64,000 nucleotides of DNA, from contig NZ_JAGIOD010000001.1 of the NCBI RefSeq assembly GCF_017876545.1, positions 248,001 through 312,000 of the forward strand, given 5' to 3'. The position numbers were made by a program, and so were the translations under genes. Under the pieces are notes generated by a model that made no database searches, was not told the origin of the DNA, and saw only the letters and a list, made by a program, of their open reading frames with translations. Positions 9,625-18,755 of the stretch are shown here, piece after piece. Numbering within the stretch: the stretch's first letter is position 1; every line of letters begins with the position of its first letter. Source of the stretch: Brachybacterium sacelli. GTDB taxonomy: Bacteria > Actinomycetota > Actinomycetes > Actinomycetales > Dermabacteraceae.

Positions 9625-9821
9625 GTCGGAAGCGTAATCGAGACGCTTCGGTCCGAGCAGGGACGGACCTTCGAGCGGTCGGCCGGGGCGCCCCCATCGA
9701 GCGCCTGATCGAGAGGCCCGCTCCGAGCGACCGGCCGACCGCCCCCATCGAGCGACTGGCCGGGGCGCCCCCTCCGACCAGCCGCCGGGACGCCCGGGCC
9801 CGCGCCCCGGACGGCATCGTC

Positions 9822-9893
9822 GTCGAGTACTGGCGCGTGAGCATGCGCTCTGGCGATATGACCAGAGCACACGCTATGCCGCCAGTTGTCGAC
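9822..9893. repeat. Dispersed palindrome family C, copy 1
   Basis: A 72-bp nested inverted repeat. The outer arms GTCGAGTACTGGCG and CGCCAGTTGTCGAC differ at two positions; the inner arms are GCTCTGG and CCAGAGC around CGATATGA. A second, more perfect copy lies at 13648-13721. It sits in the 369-bp gap between the divergent nadE and the second importer. TATACC at 9942-9947 may be the importer -10. I see nothing else in the gap. Confidence 0.75.
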
Positions 9894-9993
9894 CATCTAC
9901 CCGCGACAATCGCACCGATCCGTCGGGCATGGGCCGCCTGCTATACCTTTGGGCCGTGACTGACCGGATGGCTCCGCACGCGAGGGGACCCGT

Positions 9994-10857
9994 ATGAACT
10001 CTCGTCGGCCCCTGCTGGGGTGGTTGCTGGTCGCCCCCAGCCTGATCGGGGTGGCCGCCTTCCTGATCCTGCCCGTGATCCTCGCCTTCGTCGTCTCCCT
10101 GTTCCGCTGGGATCTGCTGGGCACCCGCGACTTCATCGGGCTGGACAACTATGCCTCCTTGCTGGCAGACGGTGCCCTGCTGAACTCATTGCTGGTCACG
10201 GCACTGTTCACCGTGATCTCGGTGCCGGTCTCCCTGGCGCTGGGCCTGGCGCTGGCCTCCCAGTTGGTCCGCGCCGTGCCCGGCTCGGCGGTGGTGCGGG
10301 TGATCGTGGTGATCCCCTGGGTGTGCGCCCCGCTCGCGCTCGGCGTGGTGTGGAAGTGGATCTTCCAACCATCGGTGGGCGCGCTGAACCAGATCCTCGG
10401 CGTGCGGATCGAGTGGCTGACCGACCCGAGCCTCGCCCTGCCTGCCGTGGCCTTCGTGGCGATCTGGCAGAACGTCGGCTACATCTCGCTGTTCTTCCAG
10501 GCGGGGCTCTCCCGGATCCCCGGCTCGATCTACGAGGCGGCTCGGCTGGACGGCGCCGGCCCCTGGCGTTCGATGTGGCACATGACGATCCCGCTGCTGC
10601 GCCCGACGACCTTCTTCCTCGCTGTCACCCAGGTGGTCGCGAGCTTCCAGGTGTTCGACATGGTCTTCGCGCTCACTGGCGGAGGCCCCCAGCACCGCAC
10701 AGAGGTCATCGCCTCGCTGATCTACCACGAGGCGTTCACCTCCTCCAGCCTGGGGCGGGCGAGCGCGGTCGCCGTGATCCTGTTCGTGCTGCTGGTGATC
10801 ATCACGCTGATCCAGCAGCGCTATTTCGCCCGCCGCATCACCTACGACATGAGCTGA
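9994..10857 (+). CDS. ABC sugar permease, first membrane subunit (second importer)
   Basis: A 287-residue MalF/UgpA-like inner-membrane permease with six membrane segments, starting directly in the first one (LLGWLLVAPSLIGVAAFLIL). The EAA loop is EAARLDGAGPWRSMWHMTIP and ALTGGGPQHRTEVIASLIY is the usual signature before the last helix. A GAGGGGACC ribosome site lies before the ATG. It opens a three-gene importer operon in the order permease, permease, binding protein. No ATPase gene is linked. The substrate is not evident from sequence. Confidence 0.92.
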   Translation: MNSRRPLLGWLLVAPSLIGVAAFLILPVILAFVVSLFRWDLLGTRDFIGLDNYASLLADGALLNSLLVTALFTVISVPVSLALGLALASQLVRAVPGSAVVRVIVVIPWVCAPLALGVVWKWIFQPSVGALNQILGVRIEWLTDPSLALPAVAFVAIWQNVGYISLFFQAGLSRIPGSIYEAARLDGAGPWRSMWHMTIPLLRPTTFFLAVTQVVASFQVFDMVFALTGGGPQHRTEVIASLIYHEAFTSSSLGRASAVAVILFVLLVIITLIQQRYFARRITYDMS

Positions 10858-10870
10858 GAGGAGACCGACG

Positions 10871-11881
10871 ATGCAGACCACCCCTGACTCCGCGAAGCCG
10901 CCACCGTCGAGCGGTTCCGCGCCCGCCGACGTGTCGCACGCCGCGACGGACCGGGCTCCCTCCGGCGACCACACCCCCTCCGGCCAGGACTCCTTCGGTC
11001 GTTCCACCGGATCTCGGGGCCGCCGTCCCGGCCTCGGATCGATGCAGCTGCGCGCGCTCGCCGGTTATGCGGGGACCTACCTGGTGCTCGCCGTCGCCGC
11101 GGTGCTCACGCTGGGCCCGTTCCTGTTCTCGGTGATGACGGCCTTCACCTCTTCCCGGCAGTTCGCCCAGGAGGGTCCGCTGTCGGTCCCCGCCCCGCCG
11201 GTGCTCGAGAACATCATGGCCCTGTTCGGTCCGTCCGCTGGACCGGACGGCTTCGTGACACCAGTGGTGGTCACGGTGCAGATGGTGGCGACGATCCTGG
11301 TGGGACAGATGGTGTTCTCGGTACTGGCCGCCTACGCCTTCGCTCAGCTCCGCTTCCCCGGCCGTGACCTGCTGTTCTGGGTGTATGTGGCGACACTGAT
11401 GGTGCCGCAGGTGGTCGTGGTGGTGCCGCTGTACCTGATGATGAGCGAGGCAGGGCTGCGCAACACCTTCTGGGCGCTGGTGCTGCCCTTCGTGCTCGGC
11501 TCCCCCTACGCGATCTTCCTGCTGCGTGAGAACTTCCGCGGAGTCCCGACCGAGCTGATGGACGCGATGCGGATCGACGGCGCGGGGACGCTGCGGCTGC
11601 TGTGGCATCTCGTGGTGCCGCTGAACCGCGCGATCATCGTGACGCTGATCCTGATCACCGTGGTCACGCACTGGAACAACTTCATGTGGCCGATGGTGAT
11701 CACCTCGGGTCCCGAGTGGCGCACCATCACCGTGGCGACCTCGGCGCTGCAGTCGCAGTTCGACAACAACTGGACGCTGGTGATGGCCGGGACGACCCTG
11801 GCCATGCTGCCGCTGGTGCTACTGATGATCGTGTTCCAGAAACAGATCACCCGCTCGGTCGGCGACACCACGCTGCGCTGA
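10871..11881 (+). CDS. ABC sugar permease, second membrane subunit (second importer)
   Basis: A 336-residue MalG-like permease that partners the gene 13 bp upstream. The first 55 residues or so are a charged, Pro/Ser-rich cytoplasmic tail, longer than usual. The EAA loop reads DAMRIDGAGTLRLLWHLVVP, and WNNFMWPMVITS is the late signature. The ATG follows GAGGAG, which overlaps the end of the upstream gene. The stop codon is followed after 6 bp by a 7-bp tandem array. Confidence 0.92.
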   Translation: MQTTPDSAKPPPSSGSAPADVSHAATDRAPSGDHTPSGQDSFGRSTGSRGRRPGLGSMQLRALAGYAGTYLVLAVAAVLTLGPFLFSVMTAFTSSRQFAQEGPLSVPAPPVLENIMALFGPSAGPDGFVTPVVVTVQMVATILVGQMVFSVLAAYAFAQLRFPGRDLLFWVYVATLMVPQVVVVVPLYLMMSEAGLRNTFWALVLPFVLGSPYAIFLLRENFRGVPTELMDAMRIDGAGTLRLLWHLVVPLNRAIIVTLILITVVTHWNNFMWPMVITSGPEWRTITVATSALQSQFDNNWTLVMAGTTLAMLPLVLLMIVFQKQITRSVGDTTLR

Positions 11882-11887
11882 GCCGCG

Positions 11888-11978
11888 CGACCGGCGACCG
11901 GCGACCGGCGACCGGCGACCGGCGTCCGGCGTCCGGCGTCCGGCGTCCGGCGTCCGGCGTCCGGCGTCCGGCGTCCGG
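11888..11978. repeat. 7-bp tandem array, 13 units
   Basis: Five units of CGACCGG (11888-11922) run straight into eight units of CGTCCGG (11923-11978). The block change at one internal base suggests expansion of two unit types by slippage. It lies 6 bp after the permease stop, inside the operon and before the binding-protein gene. Confidence 0.9.
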
Positions 11979-12048
11979 CGACGGAGTTTTGCGCCGGGGA
12001 GGACCGGTACGCGCCGCGACACCGGTCGCGCAGGGACAATTCTCGCGC

Positions 12049-12098
12049 GTCGGCGAGCCGAGCGACGGGGGCGCACGTCGGCGGGCCGAGCGACGGGG
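12049..12098. repeat. Direct repeat pair in the leader of the binding-protein gene
   Basis: A 22-bp word of the form GTCGGCGnGCCGAGCGACGG plus GG occurs at 12049-12070 and again at 12077-12098, with one mismatch and a 28-bp period. The rest of the 388-bp gap (11882-12269) is GC-rich. CATAAT at 12234-12239 could be a -10 for separate transcription of the binding protein. Confidence 0.6.
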
Positions 12099-12269
12099 CA
12101 CGCCTCGACGAGCCGGGCGTCGGCAAAGCGTGCGCAGGCCGGTCGCGCATAGGCAGACGGTTCGCGCTGCGGTGGCTGACGACGGCCCGGCGCCACCGGC
12201 AGACAATCCCCACCGCGTGCACGGCCCGGGGACCATAATGAGGACACCACCTGCTCGGAAGGACACCTC

Positions 12270-13601
12270 ATGCTGAAGCGTCGCACCCTCCTCTCCTCCG
12301 TCGCCGCCGCCGGACTGCTCGGGACCGCCGCCGCCTGTTCCCCCTCGAGCGACGACGGCGCAGGCTCCGGCGAGGACGGCAAGGGCTCGCTGACCTTCCG
12401 GCTCTGGGACGAGAACGCCGTGGCCGCGTACGAGGAATCGTTCAAGGCCTTCACCGCCGACAGCGGCTGGCAGGTCGAGATCGACGTGGTCCCGTGGAAC
12501 GACTACTGGACCCGCCTGCCGCTGGACGTGGCCAGCGGCGATGCGGCCGACGTGTACTGGATGAACTCGGCGAACTACGTGCTGTACAAGGATTCCGAGG
12601 ACCTGCTCGACATCAACGAGGTCGTCCCCGATGGCGCCTCGCAGTGGGAGCAGAGCGTCGTGGACCTCTACACCCGTGACGGCGGTCTCTGGGGGGTTCC
12701 CCAGATCTGGGACTCGATCGCCCTGTTCTACAACAAGGCGCTGGTCGAGAAGGCGGGAGTGGATCCTTCGGCCCTGGAATTCGATCCCACGGCCGACACC
12801 GACGGCTTGCGCGACGCTGCGAAGGCTCTGACGGTGGACGGCGAGGGCCGGCATCCGGGCGAGAAGGACTTCGCCGTCGACTCGCGCGAGCAGTACGGCT
12901 TCAACTCGCAGGCGGACCGGCAGGCGATCATCGGCCCGATGCTGGCCTCCAACGGCGCGACCTGGCAGAAGGACGACAAGTACACCTTCGCCTCCGCCGA
13001 GGGGATTGAGGCGTTCCAGTACATGGCCGACCTGGTCAACGTCGAGAACGTCGCTCCCAGCGCCGCCGACACCAACGAGAACGGCGATTTCACGCGGGAC
13101 CTGTTCACCCAGGGAAAGCTCGGTCTGTTCCAGTCCGGGCCCTACAGCCTCACCGCGATCTCCGAGGGCGTGGCGGACTCCTTCGAATGGGCGCTGGCGC
13201 CGCCGGTCGCCGGGCCCTCCGGCGCGAAGTCACTGGTGCACGGCGTGGTCGCGGTCGGCAATGCGAAGGCCGACGAGGACAAGCAGGAGGGTATCGCCGC
13301 CCTGCTGACCTGGCTGGGCAGCGTCGACGGCCAGACGCCGCTGGCCGAGAAGGGCGTCTCCTTCCCCGCACACGTCGATGCGCAGCAGGCCTTCCTCGAC
13401 TTCTGGAAGGAGAAGGGAGTCGATGTCAGCGTGTTCGTCGAGGCGGCCAAGAATCCCGCGGAGGCCGACACCGGTGCCCGCGCCAATGCCGGCCTGGAAG
13501 CCGTGATGCCGACGTTCCAGGAGGTCTTCATCGGCCGCCTGACCGCCGAGGACGGGATCCCGCAGGCGCAGGAGGAGGGCAACGCCGCAATGGCGGAATG
13601 A
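12270..13601 (+). CDS. ABC importer solute-binding lipoprotein (second importer)
   Basis: A 443-residue extracellular solute-binding protein of family 1. MLKRRTLLSSVAAAGLLGTA is a signal peptide ending in a lipobox-like AAAC, so Cys23 should be lipidated. Mature motifs include PWNDYWTRLPLDVASGDAAD and the GGLWGVPQIWDSIALFYNKA ligand-domain segment. GGAAGG precedes the ATG. The gene follows the two permeases after a 388-bp spacer holding a tandem array and a possible promoter. That would allow the binding protein to be made in excess of the permeases, which is common for such systems. Confidence 0.9.
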   Translation: MLKRRTLLSSVAAAGLLGTAAACSPSSDDGAGSGEDGKGSLTFRLWDENAVAAYEESFKAFTADSGWQVEIDVVPWNDYWTRLPLDVASGDAADVYWMNSANYVLYKDSEDLLDINEVVPDGASQWEQSVVDLYTRDGGLWGVPQIWDSIALFYNKALVEKAGVDPSALEFDPTADTDGLRDAAKALTVDGEGRHPGEKDFAVDSREQYGFNSQADRQAIIGPMLASNGATWQKDDKYTFASAEGIEAFQYMADLVNVENVAPSAADTNENGDFTRDLFTQGKLGLFQSGPYSLTAISEGVADSFEWALAPPVAGPSGAKSLVHGVVAVGNAKADEDKQEGIAALLTWLGSVDGQTPLAEKGVSFPAHVDAQQAFLDFWKEKGVDVSVFVEAAKNPAEADTGARANAGLEAVMPTFQEVFIGRLTAEDGIPQAQEEGNAAMAE

Positions 13602-13647
13602 CGCCGCGTGGCGGGGGCCCGCTCTGGCGTCTGTCGCGCTGGGCCGT

Positions 13648-13721
13648 GGTCGAGTACTGGCGTCATGGCATGTGCTGTGGCGATATCGCCAGTGCGCTCG
13701 ACATAGCGCCAGTACTCGACC
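13648..13721. repeat. Dispersed palindrome family C, copy 2
   Basis: A 74-bp element with perfect 15-bp outer arms, GGTCGAGTACTGGCG and CGCCAGTACTCGACC, and a perfect 14-bp central palindrome TGGCGATATCGCCA (13678-13691). It aligns base for base with copy 1 at 9822-9893, matching at roughly three quarters of positions. It lies between the binding-protein gene and the next ABC system. Confidence 0.85.
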
Positions 13722-13841
13722 GTTCAGTCCGAAGTCCACTGTCGACCACCCGACCACCTTCACCTCGTCCCCACGATTCATCTCCGGGACGTGCTCACCG
13801 CGTCCTTCGCAGCGCTGGTCACCCCGTGGCACGCTGGGCAT

Positions 13842-15017
13842 ATGACTGAGAGCACAACCCCGGTCGAGGGAGCGGGCCCGGATCCGCAGGGGGAATCGGG
13901 CACGGGGTACGCCTATGACCCGCCGCAGCATGCGTCGCCGGGGGGCGAGGCGATGGGAGGGGACACCATCGGCCCGCCGACCGGACTGGGCGCCGTCGAC
14001 CCGCAGAACGGGCACGCATTCGACCTGCAGAATGGGAAAGCCGCCGGCCCGCCGAACGGCGCCGTGAACGGCCCCGGCATCCTGTGCGAGCACGTCAGCC
14101 GCTCCTTCGGCGCCGTGCACGCGGTGCAGGACCTGTCCTTCGCCGCGCCACGCGGGAAGGTGACCGCCCTGGTGGGCCCCAACGGCTCCGGCAAGTCCAC
14201 GCTCATGCTCATGCTCGCCTCGCTGCTGGCGCCGGACAGCGGCCGGGTGCTGGTCCACGGCGTCGACCCCTCGCAGGACTCCGCGGCGGTGCGCGCGACG
14301 GTGGGGTGGATGCCCGACCAGTTCGGCGCCTGGGACTCGCTGCGCGTCTCCGAGGTACTCGAGGTGATGGCGCGGGCGTACTTCCTGCCCGGTGAGCAGA
14401 TCCGCTCGCGGGTCGACGAGCTGCTGATGCTGATGGACCTGGTGCCGCTCGCCGCCCAGCCTGCCCACGTGCTCTCGCGTGGGCAGAAGCAGCGCCTGGG
14501 TCTGGCCCGCGCCCTCGTGCACCGCCCGGAGGTGCTGGTCCTCGACGAGCCCGCCTCCGGCCTCGACCCCGCCTCGCGGCGCCGGCTGCTGCGAGTGCTG
14601 CGGCAGGTCGCCGAGCAGGGCGTGACGGTGCTGGTCTCCAGTCACATCCTCTCCGAGCTGGAGGAGATGGCCGATCACGTCGTGTTCCTCGACGCCGGGC
14701 ACGTCGTCGACTCCTCCAGCGTGCGCGATCTCGCCGAGCGTCCCCGGCCCTGGCGGATCGAGTCGCTGGACGTCTCCGCGCTCTCTCGGGCGCTCGGCGA
14801 TCTCGGGGTGCGCCATCACGGGGTCGTCGATCCTGCCCAGACGTCCGGCGGTCACGCCGAGGCGTTGGTGGATCTGCCCGACGAGGCCACCGCCTCCCGC
14901 CTGCTGCGGGACCTCGCGGGCAAGGACGCGGCCGTGGTCGCCTTCGGACCGGCCACCGGTCGGCTCGAGGCCGCCTACCTCGCCTCCGAGGCCGCCGACC
15001 GGGAGGGAGCGCTGTGA
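13842..15017 (+). CDS. ABC-2 type transporter ATP-binding protein
   Basis: A 391-residue ATPase. After a low-complexity Gly/Pro/Asn tail of about 75 residues, the ABC domain shows Walker A (LVGPNGSGKSTLM), signature LSRGQKQRLGLAR, Walker B (EVLVLDEPASGLDP) and the H-loop (VLVSSHILSELEEMADHV). This is the CcmA/NatA-like subclass that powers ABC-2 permeases. I take the ATG at 13842; an in-frame start at 13791 is possible but adds non-family sequence, and neither has a convincing ribosome site. The permease gene overlaps its stop. Whether it exports or imports, and what, is unknown. Confidence 0.88.
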   Translation: MTESTTPVEGAGPDPQGESGTGYAYDPPQHASPGGEAMGGDTIGPPTGLGAVDPQNGHAFDLQNGKAAGPPNGAVNGPGILCEHVSRSFGAVHAVQDLSFAAPRGKVTALVGPNGSGKSTLMLMLASLLAPDSGRVLVHGVDPSQDSAAVRATVGWMPDQFGAWDSLRVSEVLEVMARAYFLPGEQIRSRVDELLMLMDLVPLAAQPAHVLSRGQKQRLGLARALVHRPEVLVLDEPASGLDPASRRRLLRVLRQVAEQGVTVLVSSHILSELEEMADHVVFLDAGHVVDSSSVRDLAERPRPWRIESLDVSALSRALGDLGVRHHGVVDPAQTSGGHAEALVDLPDEATASRLLRDLAGKDAAVVAFGPATGRLEAAYLASEAADREGAL

Positions 15018-16105
15018 TGGCCCTGCGGAACGGCACATTCTCCCTGCGTCCGCGCGGGCTGTGGCTGGTGACCTCCCTCGAGCTGCGCCAGCGGGTCCGC
15101 TCCGCTCGCTGGTACATCGCCCTCGGTGCCTGGACGCTGATCCTGCTCGGCATCGGGGTGATGGCGCTCGCCCCGGTCCTGTACACCTCGGGGTGGGGGT
15201 CGATCGCCCCCGTCGCCCGCGTCATGTTCAGCCTGCAGATGCTGCTCGTGCTGTTCGCGATGCTGCTGGTCACGCCCGCTCTGTCGGCCGGGTCGATCAA
15301 CGGCGACCGCAGCGCCGGCACCCTCGCCACGCTGCAGGCGAGCCTGCTCAGCCCGCTCGAGATCGTGCTCGGCAAGCTGCTGGCCGGGCTGGCCACCGGT
15401 CTCGCCTTCCTGGTGCTGGCGATGCCGTCGGCCCTGCCGCTGGCGGTGCTGGGGAACGTCAGCGTCTTCTACCTGCTGCGCGTCGTGGCGATGATCTGCT
15501 TCCTGACCTTCTGCGTGACGGCGATCGGGCTGGGGCTCTCGGCGATCACGCAGCGCCAGCTGGGCTCGGTGGTTCTCGCGTACGTGCTGGTGTTCGGCGT
15601 GACCGTGGTGGGACCGATCCTGTGGGGCACCTCCATGGTGTTCCTCCATGAGGAGCGCGAGGTCACCGAGTACGTCGTCGAGACCGGAGAGGACGGCACC
15701 AGCGCAGGGGGCATCTGCGTCGCCGAGACCGCCACCGTGAAGGTCTACCGGATGGATCTCGCCCAGCCTGTGCTGTGGCCGAACCCGGTGGTCATGCTGG
15801 CCGAGGCCGCGCCCACCCCGGAACTCATGGAGTACTGGGAGGAGGCGAACGACGAGGTCGACGCGCTGTCCGTGCTCAAGTTCGGGATGCGCGAGGTCTC
15901 GAGCCCGCCGCACCCCTCGGACTACAACTACTGCTCGCCGGACGCCGCGGGGTCCCCGCAGGATCTCGGCGAGCCGATGCAGATCCCGCTGTGGCCGATG
16001 GGCGTGGCCGCCTGGGCCGTCGTGGCGCTCGGAGCGCTGGCCCTTGCGGTGCTCCGCCTGGCCGTGCCGATCAGGCGCCTGGGCAAAGGCACGCGGATCG
16101 CCTGA
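15014..16105 (+). CDS. ABC-2 type transporter permease
   Basis: A membrane protein of up to 363 residues paired with the upstream ATPase. The GTG at 15014 overlaps the ATPase stop; the ATG at 15017 would shorten it by one residue. Six membrane segments are suggested: two near residues 30-90, the amphipathic NGDRSAGTLATLQASLLSP coupling region typical of ABC-2 permeases, then two near 115-175, one near 185-205 and one near the end (WPMGVAAWAVVALGALALAV). Between the last two is an extracytoplasmic domain of about 120 residues with several acidic stretches and two Cys. The cargo is unknown. Confidence 0.85.
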   Translation: MMALRNGTFSLRPRGLWLVTSLELRQRVRSARWYIALGAWTLILLGIGVMALAPVLYTSGWGSIAPVARVMFSLQMLLVLFAMLLVTPALSAGSINGDRSAGTLATLQASLLSPLEIVLGKLLAGLATGLAFLVLAMPSALPLAVLGNVSVFYLLRVVAMICFLTFCVTAIGLGLSAITQRQLGSVVLAYVLVFGVTVVGPILWGTSMVFLHEEREVTEYVVETGEDGTSAGGICVAETATVKVYRMDLAQPVLWPNPVVMLAEAAPTPELMEYWEEANDEVDALSVLKFGMREVSSPPHPSDYNYCSPDAAGSPQDLGEPMQIPLWPMGVAAWAVVALGALALAVLRLAVPIRRLGKGTRIA

Positions 16106-16153
16106 GGGACGGCCGACCAGGTCGACGTGCCACCAGGAACGGTGCGGGCCACC

Positions 16154-17878
16154 TCAGGGCTTGCGCAGCTCCGTGACCGAATCGGGGATCTGGTGGCGGC
16201 CCGGAGGGTCCTCGGCAGGGTGACTCCCTCCCGTCTCGTCGCCGCCGGTGAGCGCGGAGCCCTCGCCGCCGAAGTCGGGCAGCCGCCCGCGCGCCAGGTC
16301 TGCCTCGCGCACCGCGGTGTCCGTCGCACCGGGCTCGCCGTCGTCGACCCAGAGCCGCTCCCCGGCAGCATCGAGATCGAAGATCTCCAGGGTGTGATCG
16401 CCGCCCTCGGCCTGTAGGCGCCGGCGCAGCGCGGCACGCACGGCGGGATCCTTCGCCCGTTGGGCACGGGTGCCGATGTCGGGCGCGACCAGCGCATGCG
16501 GGGCCTCGCGGCGCATGTACTTCCCGGCCGATCCGTACAGCACGTCCCGCAGCCCGCCCCTCATCGCGGCGGACGCCCCGGCGCCCAGCAGCGGGACCAG
16601 CACCAGCGCACCGAGGATGATCCCCACCCAGGCGACGGGGGTCGCGGACCCCAGCAGCGCCAGCAGCACAGCGGTCAGCACGAGCCCGAGCAGGGCCAGG
16701 CCGGCGCTGATCCAGCCGGTCAGCGAGGCGACGCGCGCCTCCCACGGATTCACCCGGGCACGGTGCGCCCACGAGGAGTAGGTGCGCTGGTCGACGACCA
16801 GGTCGCGCTGGTTCTGCGCGGCCAGGACCGCGAGGCCGGGAGCGAGGGAGACGCCGAGCGCGACCAGCCCTGCCGCGGGGACGCCGACGGCGACCATCTG
16901 CCAGCGCAGCGGCGAGCTCACCTGGGCGAGGTCCGCCTGGGTCATGCCCCCGACGGTCGTGACCAGGTCGGTGATGCCGAAGACGATCCAGCCGAGCCCC
17001 GCGGCGGCCGGGGCCACCCAGGTCAGGCACGCGCGGGCGATGAGGGCCAAGGAGGTCAGCGCCCCGCGCGGCGTCAGGGCGGCGGACGCCGCGGGGGTGG
17101 CGCGGTTCGGCGGCAGGTGCCGGCGATCCTGGGCGAGCACCCGCTTCGCGGCGGCGCGGCGCGCATCGAGGTCCCGGTCGAGACGACCGACGGTCTCCAG
17201 GGCCGCGGCCGCCTCGAGGCCGAGCACCTTCGGGGCCCCGACCGTGCGGCGCACGAGCACCCAGGCGATCAGGAGCGCCCCGAGACCGAGGGACAGCGCC
17301 ATCAGCGGTCCCGCCCCCAGTCCGGACCAGGGCTGCGGCACCCCGACGGCGATGCTCAGCGGGAGCGCTGCCACCACCAGGGCCGGGGGGATCATCAGCA
17401 CGGCGGTGAGACGCGTGGCCACCTCGCGCTGGAACCCGGCTTCGCTGAGGTATCGACGAGGGTCCATACCGGCGATCGCACTCGGAGCCAGCAGGAGCAG
17501 GGAGAGACTCAGTGCGGTCGCGAGCGTCGGCAGCAGCAGGAACGCGGTCCACAGGCCACTGGTGCTGAAGCCCAGCGAGGACATGGCGGCGCGCAGGTAC
17601 ATCGGATCATCGAGCGCGACCAGGGCCGAGAGCCACCAGAACGTCGGTGAGGCACCGGTGACGTACAGGATCAGCAGCAGGTACCACAGGGCGAGGATCA
17701 CCAGGCCCGGGGCCCAGGAGATCCGCAGCAGCCGGCCGGCCAGGGCGCGCCGGGACTCGACGATGATCTCGTGGGGCGGGACCAGGCTGGACTCCTCCCG
17801 GGGCAGCTCGCGCGGCGGTGGCAGGTCCGACAGCGGCGGCAGCGGACGCGAGTACGGGGAGGTCATCGGGGCACTCAC
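16154..17878 (-). CDS. Polytopic membrane protein of unknown function
   Basis: A 574-residue protein with no family I can name. It has about eight to ten hydrophobic segments, roughly at residues 55-75, 105-135, 155-180, 190-215, 285-310, 325-355 and 390-440. A charged loop with Arg/Ala-rich sequence lies near 225-265, and a hydrophilic C-terminal tail of about 120 residues is rich in Asp, Glu and Gly. The shape loosely resembles actinobacterial ABC-2-associated or spore-coat-like membrane proteins. It starts 15 bp after the recR stop on the same strand, so it is probably cotranscribed with recR, but no functional link is evident. Confidence 0.75.
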   Translation of the reverse strand: MSAPMTSPYSRPLPPLSDLPPPRELPREESSLVPPHEIIVESRRALAGRLLRISWAPGLVILALWYLLLILYVTGASPTFWWLSALVALDDPMYLRAAMSSLGFSTSGLWTAFLLLPTLATALSLSLLLLAPSAIAGMDPRRYLSEAGFQREVATRLTAVLMIPPALVVAALPLSIAVGVPQPWSGLGAGPLMALSLGLGALLIAWVLVRRTVGAPKVLGLEAAAALETVGRLDRDLDARRAAAKRVLAQDRRHLPPNRATPAASAALTPRGALTSLALIARACLTWVAPAAAGLGWIVFGITDLVTTVGGMTQADLAQVSSPLRWQMVAVGVPAAGLVALGVSLAPGLAVLAAQNQRDLVVDQRTYSSWAHRARVNPWEARVASLTGWISAGLALLGLVLTAVLLALLGSATPVAWVGIILGALVLVPLLGAGASAAMRGGLRDVLYGSAGKYMRREAPHALVAPDIGTRAQRAKDPAVRAALRRRLQAEGGDHTLEIFDLDAAGERLWVDDGEPGATDTAVREADLARGRLPDFGGEGSALTGGDETGGSHPAEDPPGRHQIPDSVTELRKP

Positions 17879-17893
17879 AAAGTCACGGGGCTC

Positions 17894-18487
17894 TCACACC
17901 GTGCGACGGCCCAGGAAGGCTCGTCCGAGGGTCATCTCGTCGGCGTAGTCGAGGTCGCCGCCGACGGGCAGGCCGGAGGCGAGGCGGGTCACGGTCAGCT
18001 CGAGCGGGCCCAGCAGACGCGAGAGGTAGGCGGCGGTGGCCTCCCCCTCGATGTTCGGGTCCAGCGCGAGGATGACCTCGGTGGTCTCGCCCGAGCCGAG
18101 CCGGCTCATGAGCTGGGTGATGCGCAGGTCGTCCGGGCCGACGCCGCCGATGGGATCGATCGCCCCGCCGAGCACGTGGTAGCGACCCTTGAACTCGCGG
18201 ATCTTCTCGATGGCGACGATGTCCTTGGACTCCTCGACCACGCAGATGACCTCGTCGCTGCGGCGGGTGTCGGTGCAGATGCGGCACGTGTCCTCGGCGG
18301 AGACGTTGCCGCAGATCTCGCAGAAGCGCACCGTGTCCTTGACGGTGACCAGCACATCGGCGAGACGGCGCACGGAGGACTCGTCGGCGTCCAGCAGATG
18401 GAATGCGATCCGCTGCGCCGACTTGGGGCCGATGCCCGGCAGCTTGCCGAGCTCGTCGATGAGGTCCTGGACGATGCCTTCGTACAC
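17894..18487 (-). CDS. recR: Recombination mediator protein RecR
   Basis: A 197-residue cytosolic protein that works with RecO/RecF to load RecA on gapped DNA. An N-terminal HhH ([20 protein letters not shown]) is followed by a four-Cys zinc motif ([16 protein letters not shown]) and a Toprim domain ([17 protein letters not shown], then [17 protein letters not shown]). I use the GTG at 18487, which gives the normal length and [10 protein letters not shown] at the N-terminus; a second GTG six bases upstream (18493) is equally possible. In most actinobacteria recR follows dnaX closely, often with ybaB between. Here dnaX lies 5.5 kb upstream and no ybaB is visible. Confidence 0.96.
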   Translation of the reverse strand: MYEGIVQDLIDELGKLPGIGPKSAQRIAFHLLDADESSVRRLADVLVTVKDTVRFCEICGNVSAEDTCRICTDTRRSDEVICVVEESKDIVAIEKIREFKGRYHVLGGAIDPIGGVGPDDLRITQLMSRLGSGETTEVILALDPNIEGEATAAYLSRLLGPLELTVTRLASGLPVGGDLDYADEMTLGRAFLGRRTV

Positions 18488-18684
18488 GGGCACAACTGTA
18501 GTTCCCCCGCCGGACGCGGGACGCCCCGCATGACATACCTCCGCGCACGTCACAGCCCGCGCCTGCCCTCCGCCTCCTCGGCGCGGCGCGCTGCCCATCC
18601 ACCAGCACCTCGGCAACGGGTGGCCGCCGTGACCACTTCCGGCACCGGATGGCCACGGACACCGCCACGTCCTGTCGGCAGAAA

Positions 18685-18728
18685 ATATGTCCATCGCCGT
18701 GACATATCCGGATACCCTGGACTATGCA
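18685..18728 (+). promoter_or_regulatory. Promoter with overlapping operator for the alpha-mannosidase gene
   Basis: The inverted repeat ATATGTC (18685-18691), nine bases, GACATAT (18701-18707) overlaps a -35-like GTGACA (18699-18704). It is followed after 18 bp by TATGCA (18723-18728) as a -10. Transcription would begin near 18735, which places the ATG at 18687 upstream of the message and supports a start at 18756. The remaining bases from 18488 to 18684 show nothing clear. Confidence 0.5.
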
Positions 18729-18755
18729 CAGCCCGACCCTCCTCGATGGAGTCCC

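Noticed and set aside
11888..11978. CRISPR-like array
   Set aside because: Units are 7 bp with no spacers; it is a simple tandem repeat and no cas gene is nearby. The same holds for 31337-31413.
9822..13721. Inverted-repeat ends of an insertion sequence around the second importer
   Set aside because: The two family C copies are each full palindromes, not single terminal repeats, and no transposase lies between them.
13230..15038. Minus strand frame (about 602 codons) over the binding protein and ABC ATPase
   Set aside because: The + strand carries lipoprotein and ATPase motifs; the minus product shows only composition bias.
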